Assembly: GCF_012979235.1 (NCBI RefSeq)
Contig: NZ_JAATWC010000001.1
Location: 62,001 to 126,000, forward strand
Length of the DNA stretch: 64,000 nucleotides
Reading direction: 5' to 3'
Origin: Dissulfurirhabdus thermomarina
GTDB lineage: Bacteria; Desulfobacterota; Dissulfuribacteria; Dissulfuribacterales; Dissulfurirhabdaceae
In this document: positions 53,853 to 60,985 of the stretch, one piece after another
Layout of the letters: every line of letters begins with the position of its first letter
Position numbering within the stretch: the first letter of the stretch is position 1
Translations under genes and position numbers: made by a program
The notes under the pieces: generated by a model
Database searches by the model: none
What the model was told of the DNA's origin: nothing
The model's input: the letters and a program-made list of their open reading frames with translations, nothing else

Positions 53853-55213
53853 TCCCGGTCCTCACCATCGCCGGCTCCGACCCGGGCGGGGGGGCCGGCC
53901 TCCAGCAGGATCTCAAGGTCTTCACCGCCCTCGGGGCCTACGGGGCCGCCGCCCCGGCCGCGCTGACCGCCCAGGACACCCGGGGCGTGGCGGCGGTGGC
54001 GCCGGTGCCGGCGGATTTCGTCCGCCGGCAGGTGGAACTGGTGCTGGCGGACATCGCCCCCGCCGCGGTGAAGACCGGGATGCTGGGGACGGCGGAAGTG
54101 GTGGCGGCGGTGGCCGGGGCCCTGGCCGGGCGGCCGCCGGCGGCCCTGGTGGTGGACCCGGTCCTGGCCTCCTCCGGCGGGGTGCCGCTGCTCGCCGATG
54201 ATGCCGTGGCGGTGCTCCGGGAACGGCTCTGCCCCCTGGCCACCGTGGTGACCCCGAACCTCCCGGAGGCCGAGGTCCTGCTCGGCCGGTCCATCCCGGA
54301 CGCCCGGGCCATGGAGGCGGCGGCCGCCGCCCTCCGTTCCGCCCTGGGGTGCCGGGCGGTGCTCCTCAAGGGCGGGCACCTCGACGACCCGGCCGGGGCC
54401 GTGGACGCCTGGGCCGACGCGGAGGGCACAGAGCTCCTCCGCGGGCGGCGGATCGAGACCCCCCACACCCACGGGACGGGCTGTACCCTCTCGGCGGCGC
54501 TCGCCGTCTTCCTGGCCCGGGGCCTGGCGCCCCGGGAGGCCGCCCGGCGGGCCAAGGCCTTCCTCGAGCGGAGCCTGGAGCAGGCCGTGCCCGTGGGGCG
54601 TGGCCGCGGCCCGGCCAATCCCGTCGGGGTCCTCGAGGCGGAGCTCTCCCGCTACCCGGTGCTCCAGGCCCTCGAGGCCGCCTGGCGGCGGCTGGCCGCG
54701 GCCCCTTCCCGGGTGCTGGTCCCCGAGGTCCAGATCAACCTGGGCTATGCCCTCCCCGGCGCCCGGTCCGTGGCGGACGTGGCGGCCTTTCCGGGCAGGA
54801 TCGTGGGCCTCGGGGACGGGGTCGCCCGGGTGGCGGCGCCGGCCTTCGGGGCCTCGAGCCACGTGGCCCGGATCGTCCTCACCGCCATGCGGCACGACCC
54901 CGAATGCCGGGCCGCCATGAACATCCGGCACGACGAGGCCTTCCTCCACCGGGCGCGGGACCTGGGGTGGCGGGTGGCGGGCTTCTCCCGCCGGGACGAG
55001 CCGGAGGAGAGCCGCCGCCGGGAGGGCTCCACCCTGGCCTGGGGCGTGGATCGGGCCATCCGCCAGGCGGGGGCCGTCCCGGACCTCGTCCACGACCCGG
55101 GCGACGTGGGCAAGGAACCCATCATCCGGATCCTCGGGCCGGACCCGGAGTCGGTGGTGGCCAAGGCCCTCCGGGTGGCCGGGCTGGAGTGCGGGGGGGA
55201 GGGGACGGCGTGA
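53849..55213 (+). CDS. ThiD-ThiN fusion: HMP(-P) kinase and thiamine-phosphate synthase
   Basis: A 454-residue two-domain enzyme with GTG start. Residues 1-265 are ThiD: LTIAGSDPGGGAGLQQDLKV, VVDPVLASSGGVPLL, LKGGHL and THGTGCTLSAALAVFLARG. The rest is ThiN-like: VPEVQINLGYALPGARSVAD, MNIRHDEAFLHRARDLG, and DLVHDPGDVGKEPIIRILG. ThiN can replace ThiE in joining HMP-PP and thiazole phosphate. So two late steps of thiamine synthesis sit in one chain directly after thiC. It overlaps the fumarase gene by 4 bp. Confidence 0.9.
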   Translation: MIPVLTIAGSDPGGGAGLQQDLKVFTALGAYGAAAPAALTAQDTRGVAAVAPVPADFVRRQVELVLADIAPAAVKTGMLGTAEVVAAVAGALAGRPPAALVVDPVLASSGGVPLLADDAVAVLRERLCPLATVVTPNLPEAEVLLGRSIPDARAMEAAAAALRSALGCRAVLLKGGHLDDPAGAVDAWADAEGTELLRGRRIETPHTHGTGCTLSAALAVFLARGLAPREAARRAKAFLERSLEQAVPVGRGRGPANPVGVLEAELSRYPVLQALEAAWRRLAAAPSRVLVPEVQINLGYALPGARSVADVAAFPGRIVGLGDGVARVAAPAFGASSHVARIVLTAMRHDPECRAAMNIRHDEAFLHRARDLGWRVAGFSRRDEPEESRRREGSTLAWGVDRAIRQAGAVPDLVHDPGDVGKEPIIRILGPDPESVVAKALRVAGLECGGEGTA

Positions 55214-56661
55214 GGGGCCCCACCGGGGAGGAGACGGCGGCGGTGGTGGCCCGGCTGGTCCGGGCGGCCAACGTGGACCTGCCGGCGGACGTGGAACGGG
55301 CGCTCGCGGCGGCGCGCGCCCGGGAGACCGACGAGACCGGGCGCTTCGTGCTGGACGTCCTGCTCCGGAACGCCGCCCTCGCCCGCGAGACCGGCCTCCC
55401 CCTCTGCCAGGACACCGGGATCGACGTGGTCTTCCTCCGGGTGGGGACGGACCTCGCCCCGGGGTGGGATCCCCGGGCGGTGGTGGACGAGGGGGTCCGG
55501 CGGGCGACGCGGGAGGGGCACCTCCGGGCCTCGGTGTGCGATCCCCTCACCCGGGCCAACACCGGCGACAACACCCCCGCGGTGGTCCACGTGGAGGCGG
55601 TGGCCGGGGCGCGGCTCGAGGTCGCCGTCCTGCCCAAGGGGTGCGGCAGCGAGAACATGAGCGCCCTCTTCATGCTGCCGCCCTCGGCCGGGGTGGAGGG
55701 GGTGGTGGCGGCGGCGGTGCGCCGGGTGGTGGAGGCGGGGCCCAACCCCTGCCCGCCCGGGGTGATCGGCGTGGGGATCGGGGGCACCATGGAACGGGCG
55801 GCCTTCCTCGCCAAGAAGGCGCTCTTGCGGCCCCTCGGCGCGGCGCACCCCCGGGCCGACGTGGCGGCCCTCGAGGCGGCGATCCTCGAGGGGGTGAACG
55901 CCGCGGGGGCCGGCCCCCTGGGGCTGGGCGGGGCGGTGAGCGCCCTCGGGGTGGCGGCGGAGGTCTTTCCCTGTCACATCGCCAGCCTCCCCGTGGCGGT
56001 GAACGTCCAGTGCCACGCGGCGCGGCGGCGGAGCGCGTCGTGGGAGGCGGGGCGGTGGACCCTGTCGGAGGCGCCCGCGCCCTCCGCCGGGGCCCCAGCG
56101 CCGGTCTTTTCGGGGGCGAAGCGGGTCCGGCTGCCCCTGGATGCCGGGACGGCCCGGGGGCTCCGGGCCGGGGACCGGCTCCTCCTCACCGGACCGCTCT
56201 ACACCGGCCGGGACCAGACCCACCGCCGCCTCGTGGAGCTCCTGGACCGGGGCGAGCCGCTGCCAGTGGACCTCCGCGGCCAGCTCCTCTACTACGTGGG
56301 CCCCTCACCGGCCCCGCCGGGGGCGGTGGTGGGCTCGGCCGGGCCCACCACGAGCTACCGGATGGACGCCTACACGCCGCGGCTCCTGGAGGCGGCCGGC
56401 ATCCGCGCCACCATGGGGAAAGGGCGCCGGTCCCCGGAGGTCCGCGAGGCCCACCGGCGCCACGGGGCGGTCTATCTCGCCACCCTGGGGGGGGCGGGGG
56501 CCGAGCTGGCGCGGCGGATCCGGGCCTGCGAGGTGGCCGCCTTCCCGGAGCTCGGGCCGGAGGCCCTCTTCCGCATGGAGGTGGAGGACTTCCCCGCCGT
56601 GGTCATCGACGACACGGCGGGGGGCGACTACTACGACGCGGTGGCGGGGCGGCCGCGCTAG
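55210..56661 (+). CDS. Class I fumarate hydratase, alpha and beta parts in one chain
   Basis: Oxygen-sensitive [4Fe-4S] fumarase, 483 residues, GTG start. The alpha part carries the cluster Cys in GLPLCQDTGIDV, LPKGCGSENMS and NPCPPGVIGVGIGG. After a linker near residue 290, the beta part has LLLTGPLYTGRDQTHRRLVE, YVGPSPAPPG and AGPTTSYRMDAYTPRLLE. Many relatives keep two separate subunits. Why it is coupled to thiamine genes is unclear. Related tartrate dehydratases share the fold, but context and motifs favour fumarase. Confidence 0.9.
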   Translation: MRGPTGEETAAVVARLVRAANVDLPADVERALAAARARETDETGRFVLDVLLRNAALARETGLPLCQDTGIDVVFLRVGTDLAPGWDPRAVVDEGVRRATREGHLRASVCDPLTRANTGDNTPAVVHVEAVAGARLEVAVLPKGCGSENMSALFMLPPSAGVEGVVAAAVRRVVEAGPNPCPPGVIGVGIGGTMERAAFLAKKALLRPLGAAHPRADVAALEAAILEGVNAAGAGPLGLGGAVSALGVAAEVFPCHIASLPVAVNVQCHAARRRSASWEAGRWTLSEAPAPSAGAPAPVFSGAKRVRLPLDAGTARGLRAGDRLLLTGPLYTGRDQTHRRLVELLDRGEPLPVDLRGQLLYYVGPSPAPPGAVVGSAGPTTSYRMDAYTPRLLEAAGIRATMGKGRRSPEVREAHRRHGAVYLATLGGAGAELARRIRACEVAAFPELGPEALFRMEVEDFPAVVIDDTAGGDYYDAVAGRPR

Positions 56662-57095
56662 GCCGCGGGGAAGCGGAGCTTGGCCGATTCCTTGCCGTCT
56701 TTCCGCTTCACCTTCAGGGAGAGGTCGAGGCTCCCGCTGCGGAGCCCGAGGGAGAGGGGGGATTCCCCCCGGTCCTCGCGGATGTCCGTCACGGCGCGCA
56801 GGATGCGGATGGCCTCGGCGGCCACCGCGGCCGGAGGCGCGGGGAGCACGGTCTTGCCGGCCTCGTCCTTCATCTCCACCGTGACGAGTCCGCCGTCGTT
56901 CTTGATGGAGAGTTTCCGGGCCCGCTCCGTCACGGCGGCCAGGATCGCCAGGGCCAGGTACTTCAGGGCCGCCTCCGTGAGGTCCCCGGGCTCGGCGCCG
57001 GCCATGGCGCGCATCTGGCCGACGTAGTCGGTGTCCATGTAACAGTCGCACATCTCCTGGAGCTTGAGGTGGAGGTTGGGGGTCGGGATCTCCAT
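56658..57095 (-). CDS. Conserved hypothetical protein
   Basis: A 145-residue protein of unknown function starting MEIPTPNLHLKLQEMCDCYM behind AGGAGG. The N-terminus has CDCYMDTDYVGQMR, followed by helices with LKYLALAILAAVTERARKLS and a beta-rich C-terminus containing LDLSLKVKRKDGKESAKLRF. I recognise no catalytic motif. Its stop overlaps the fumarase stop on the other strand. Confidence 0.7.
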   Translation of the reverse strand: MEIPTPNLHLKLQEMCDCYMDTDYVGQMRAMAGAEPGDLTEAALKYLALAILAAVTERARKLSIKNDGGLVTVEMKDEAGKTVLPAPPAAVAAEAIRILRAVTDIREDRGESPLSLGLRSGSLDLSLKVKRKDGKESAKLRFPAA

Positions 57096-57277
57096 GCCGC
57101 CTCCTGAGGACGCTGTGGGTGTTCCGGCCCGGTGGACCGGGGGTTCGGTTTCGGCCGCGCCGCCCGGCGGCATCAGCCGGGCGGCCTTCCGTCCCGTTCC
57201 GGCGGCCGCCCGCGGGCGGCACCGGAGTTGGATTCATTATAAGGGGCGGAGCGGGGGAGGGGAAGCACCGGCCGGTT

Positions 57278-58642
57278 TCAGCCGGCGGAGCCCGGGCCCC
57301 CGGCCGCCTCCCGTTCCCCCGGGGCGCCGGAGACCCATTCCGGGGCCGGTGCCCCGGGATGCTCGCGCCACCGCGCCGGGAACCGGAGGATGACCCTGGT
57401 GCCCGTTCCGGGGGCGCTCTCGATGGCGATCTCCCCCTGGTGCTCCATCATGATCTGGCGCACCATGGGCAGGCCGAGGCCGGTCCCGCCCGGCTTGGTG
57501 GTGAAGGCCACGTCGAAGATGCGGGCCCGGTCTTCCTCCGGGATGCCCGGGCCCTCGTCGGCGATCTCCACCAGGGGGCGGCCCCGGTCGCGATGCACGC
57601 GGACGCGGATCACCTTGCCGGGGGGGGAGGCTTCCAGGGCGTTGCGCAGCAGGTGGAGGACGGCCACCATGAGCACCTTCCGGTTGGCCCGCACCGGGAG
57701 GGGCCGGTCGGGGAGGTCCGCCTCGACCCGGACCCCCTTTCGTTCCAGAGCGGGCCGGAGGGCCTCCATGGCGGCCGCCACCACATCCTGGAGGGGCAGG
57801 CGCCGGTAGTAGAGGGCCCGGCGCCTGCCCAGGGCCTCGAACTCCCGGACCACCTCTTCGAGGCGGCGGGCCTCCCTGAGGATGGCCTTCAGCTTCTCCC
57901 CCGCCGGTCCGGCCATCTCCCCGGAGCGGGCCAGGGCCTCGGCCAGGCCGCCGATGGCCACGGCCGGGTTCCGGATGCGGTCGGCGATCTCGAGCAGCAC
58001 CTCGGCCAGGCTCCGCTCGTGGGCGAGGGCCTCGAGGTCCCGGGCGAGCTGCATGAGTTCCGTGTTCACCCGGTCCAGTTCCCGGTTCTGCAGGGTCTTC
58101 TCCCGGAGGAGCCGCAGGACCTCCTCGTGCTTGGCCCGGAGGTTCTCCACGTACGATTCCCGGGTGTCGGCGAAGAGGTGGCGGCGGATGTCGGGCTCCG
58201 CGGCCTCGATGTCGGCCCAGGCCCTTTCCGGCGACCATTTCCGGCAGCGGACCAGGAAGGGCCGCCCGTGGTAGCCGCCCTTGATGGCGACCTCGTCGAG
58301 GACGCGCTTGAGGCCGGGGAAGGGCGGGTACTTGAGGAGTTCGTCGAAGTCGGCCGGGCAGGCGCCCTCCAGGGCCGGGCAGGTCCGCCGCCCCAGGGCG
58401 GTGAACTCGAGCCCGGCCCCCCGGCCGCCGGGCCCCTCCACGAAGGCCAGGGTGAAGGTGCCGCCGTCGACGTGCCGGAAGAGGAAGCGTGCCAGCTCCG
58501 AGGCGGCGGCCGCGGCCTGGACCGCGAAGCGGCGGCCGAAGCCGGCGGCCGCGGCGATCCACTTGGCCCGGCCGCGAATGGCCGGGATGTCGGTTTCCTG
58601 GCCGACCACCAGGGTGAGGAGGTGGAGCCGGTTGTCCTTCAT
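57278..58642 (-). CDS. Degenerate sensor histidine kinase with RsbT-like N-terminus
   Basis: A 454-residue soluble protein, start MKDNRLHLLTLVVGQETDIP coupled by ATGA overlap to the RsbT-like gene. Residues 1-85 follow the RsbT plan (DIPAIRGRAKWIAAAAGFGR, then ASELARFLF), but the N-box Asn is lost. A coiled coil spans about 165-215. The kinase core has an H-box reading ADRIRNPAVAIGG: the phospho-acceptor His of HEIRNP is Asp (residue 221). The ATP-binding boxes are intact: LHLLRNALEA, DEGPGIPEED, GGTGLGLPMV. It may bind ATP without autophosphorylating. Confidence 0.85.
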   Translation of the reverse strand: MKDNRLHLLTLVVGQETDIPAIRGRAKWIAAAAGFGRRFAVQAAAAASELARFLFRHVDGGTFTLAFVEGPGGRGAGLEFTALGRRTCPALEGACPADFDELLKYPPFPGLKRVLDEVAIKGGYHGRPFLVRCRKWSPERAWADIEAAEPDIRRHLFADTRESYVENLRAKHEEVLRLLREKTLQNRELDRVNTELMQLARDLEALAHERSLAEVLLEIADRIRNPAVAIGGLAEALARSGEMAGPAGEKLKAILREARRLEEVVREFEALGRRRALYYRRLPLQDVVAAAMEALRPALERKGVRVEADLPDRPLPVRANRKVLMVAVLHLLRNALEASPPGKVIRVRVHRDRGRPLVEIADEGPGIPEEDRARIFDVAFTTKPGGTGLGLPMVRQIMMEHQGEIAIESAPGTGTRVILRFPARWREHPGAPAPEWVSGAPGEREAAGGPGSAG

Positions 58643-59601
58643 GTCTCCCACCGGACCACCAGGAGCCCCGATGGATGGAGGGGCGGGGCCTCGGCCCTGG
58701 GGAAGAAGGCCTGGGCGACGATCAGGGGCGGGGCGGCCCGGGCCGCGGGGACGATGTCCGAAGGCTCCAGGGGCAGGCCGGTGACGGCCAGGGCCGTTCC
58801 GGCCCCGGGGGCCGGGGCCACGGGGCCCCGCCCCGGGGGTACCCGGCGGCAGCCGGCGCCATCGACAACGAAGAGCCGGCCCTCCGGGGGCATCCGGAGC
58901 CGGAAGGCGACGCCGCCGAGTTCCAAGATCCAGCCGGGCGGGGGCGCGGTGGAGGCCCGTTCCGGCCGGAGCCCGACCTGGACGGTCACCGAGCCCGGGC
59001 GGACCTCCTCGGCATAGAAGAGCGCTCCCCCGCGGGCCGGGCCTGGGCGCAGGAGGACGGCGGTCTCGATGCCGGCCCCGGAGGCCGCATCCCGGGGGCG
59101 GGCCGGGGCCGCCGAAAGTTCCGCCGCCACCAGGGTCCCGGAGAAGGGCCGGCCGCCGGGGCAGGGACAGGGAGCGGGCCCCGTGCTCCCGGAGCAGAGG
59201 GCGGCCCGGTCGGCCAGGCGGAAGACCGTGCCCAGCCCGGCGCCGAGGCCCTGGTCCGAGGATGTGCCGTCCCGGAGCACGGCGGCGAGGTCCGGGATGC
59301 CCGGGCCCCGGTCCAGGGCGGCCACGGTGATGAGCGGGGGCCCCGGGCCGCCCAGCCCGAAGACCCGGACCAGGCCGTCCTCGGCGTGGTGGACGACGAG
59401 GTTGGTGGCCAGCTCGCTGGCCACCAGCACCGCCTCGGCGCGGCGCCTTTCCGGAAAGCCCAGGCGTGCCGCCATCTCGTCGGTCACCCGGCGGGCCACC
59501 GCCACGTCGGCCTCCCGCCGGACGGGGACCTCCTCGAGGACGGGCCGGTTCGGGGCCGGGGACAGGCCCAAGGGGTCGAGGCGCCGCCGGGTCACGGGCA
59601 C
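58639..59601 (-). CDS. rsbT: RsbT-type serine kinase with C-terminal extension
   Basis: GHKL switch kinase of a stressosome, 320 residues, GTG start (59601; GTG at 59595 also possible). The first 140 residues are RsbT-like: AVLVASELATNLVVHHAEDG (N-box), LDRGPGIPDLAAVL (G1) and GLGAGLGTVFRLADRAALC (G2). The remaining 180 residues are not recognised. They contain RLFVVDGAG and could be a decayed RsbX/SpoIIE-type phosphatase, which often follows RsbT. It lies 4 bp after the RsbS-like gene. Confidence 0.8.
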   Translation of the reverse strand: MPVTRRRLDPLGLSPAPNRPVLEEVPVRREADVAVARRVTDEMAARLGFPERRRAEAVLVASELATNLVVHHAEDGLVRVFGLGGPGPPLITVAALDRGPGIPDLAAVLRDGTSSDQGLGAGLGTVFRLADRAALCSGSTGPAPCPCPGGRPFSGTLVAAELSAAPARPRDAASGAGIETAVLLRPGPARGGALFYAEEVRPGSVTVQVGLRPERASTAPPPGWILELGGVAFRLRMPPEGRLFVVDGAGCRRVPPGRGPVAPAPGAGTALAVTGLPLEPSDIVPAARAAPPLIVAQAFFPRAEAPPLHPSGLLVVRWET

Positions 59602-59605
59602 CGCC

Positions 59606-59986
59606 TCAGGCCGTCACCCGGACGCCGAACCGCGCCACGGCGTCCTGGACGTCCAGGGCGAACTCGAGCCCGGTCATCCGGATCCCGAAGTCCAGGACCG
59701 TGAGCACGGTGGGGACGCCGAGCCCGGCCACCACGGCCCGGGCGTCCAGGTTGCGGGCGAGGGCCGCCAGGGACTCGAGGTGGCCGGCCAGGTAGGAATC
59801 CACCACCTCCACCTGGTGGAGGTCGAAGACCACGCCCCGCGCCCCGGTCCGGCGGACCTCGTTCGCCAAGAGCTCCATGAGCCGGGCCACGCTGGCATCA
59901 TCGATGTCCTCGTCCAGGGTGACGAGGAGCACCGCGCCGAGGGAGATCACGGAATAGGGCTCCGGCGGGGCCGGGAAGGCGGTCAT
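59606..59986 (-). CDS. rsbS: RsbS-type STAS domain protein
   Basis: Core scaffold STAS protein of a stressosome, 126 residues, start MTAFPAPPEPYSVISLGAVL. The STAS fold is complete: LLVTLDEDIDDASVARLMEL, GVVFDLHQVEVVDSYLAGHL and AVVAGLGVPTVLTVLDFG. Ser in VDSYLA aligns with the Ser phosphorylated by RsbT in Bacillus RsbS. It overlaps the RsbR gene by 4 bp and precedes rsbT by 4 bp. Confidence 0.85.
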   Translation of the reverse strand: MTAFPAPPEPYSVISLGAVLLVTLDEDIDDASVARLMELLANEVRRTGARGVVFDLHQVEVVDSYLAGHLESLAALARNLDARAVVAGLGVPTVLTVLDFGIRMTGLEFALDVQDAVARFGVRVTA

Positions 59987-60867
59987 GGCTCGGGTGCAGG
60001 CGGTGCGCCCGGCCCCGGGGGCGCCTCCTCCCCGGCCTGGCGCCGCAGGCGGCGGATGGCCATGTGCAGGGCGTCGGCCATGCGCCCGCGCACCGTGATG
60101 TTGGCCATGTCGACCCCCAGGCGGGCCATGGTCCGGGCGATGTGGGGCGAGACCCCCGTGAGCACGGCCCGGCTCCCCATGAGGCGGGCGGCGTCCACGG
60201 TCTGGAGGAGGTGGTTGGCCACCTCCGCGTCCACGGCGGGCACCCCCGTGATGTCGAGGATGACGAAGGGCGCCCGGGTCCGCTCGATGCCCTCGAGGAG
60301 TCGCTCCATGGCGATCTTGGCCCGGCGGCTGTCGAGGGTCCCCACCAGGGGGAGGGCCAGGACCCCGTCCCAGACCTCGAGGACCGGGGTGGAGAGCTCG
60401 AGGATCTCGTCCTGGAGGTGGCGGATGTCCGCTTCCTGTTTCCGGAGGAGTTCCTCCTGCTGCTCGAGGAGGGACCGCTCCTGTTCGAGCCGGTCGGAGA
60501 TGTCGATGTAGTGCTCGACGCAGCCGACGACCTTTCCCTCGAAGTTCCGGAGCGGCCGGCTGGCGTATTCGATGGGGACCTCGCGGCCGTCGGGCAGGTG
60601 GAGGGTGGTCTGGCCCTGGTTCACGGCCTGGGTCTCCACCGCCACGCGGCAAGTGCAGTTCTCGGTCTGGCACATGGGGGTGTTGAAGATGTCGTAGCAC
60701 TTGCGGTCGAAGCAGTCCCCGGGCGAGCGGCCGACGAGCTCGGCGCCGGCCTTGTTGATCATCACGATGTTGTGCTCGAGGTCGGTGACGAAGATCCCGG
60801 AGGGGACGGCGTTGAGGATCTCGGAGAGGAAGCCCTCGTCGATGGGGAGGTCTTCGAGGCTCTTCAT
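59983..60867 (-). CDS. rsbR: RsbR-type PAS-STAS stressosome sensor
   Basis: A 294-residue stressosome sensor, start MKSLEDLPIDEGFLSEILNA behind GGAGG. Residues about 15-130 form a PAS domain (SGIFVTDLEHNIVMINKAGA) with a Cys cluster CYDIFNTPMCQTENCTC, typical of PAS domains of anaerobes. A coiled linker (LEQERSLLEQQEELLRKQEA) leads to the STAS domain (PFVILDITGVPAVDAEVANH, RAVLTGVSPHIARTMARLGV). The first phospho-Thr of Bacillus RsbR (VDT) reads Ala here (VDA), while the second, in LTG, is kept. Heads the operon RsbR-RsbS-RsbT-kinase. Confidence 0.87.
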   Translation of the reverse strand: MKSLEDLPIDEGFLSEILNAVPSGIFVTDLEHNIVMINKAGAELVGRSPGDCFDRKCYDIFNTPMCQTENCTCRVAVETQAVNQGQTTLHLPDGREVPIEYASRPLRNFEGKVVGCVEHYIDISDRLEQERSLLEQQEELLRKQEADIRHLQDEILELSTPVLEVWDGVLALPLVGTLDSRRAKIAMERLLEGIERTRAPFVILDITGVPAVDAEVANHLLQTVDAARLMGSRAVLTGVSPHIARTMARLGVDMANITVRGRMADALHMAIRRLRRQAGEEAPPGPGAPPAPEP

Positions 60868-60985
60868 GGGGGCGGCCTCCGGCGTCCAGGGAAAGGGCCC
60901 GGGGGCCGGGGACGTGCCGGTCCCCGCTTCGATGGCGCCACGGCCATCCTGGACCCGCCGCGCGGGTCCACCTGGTTCTTGTCTA

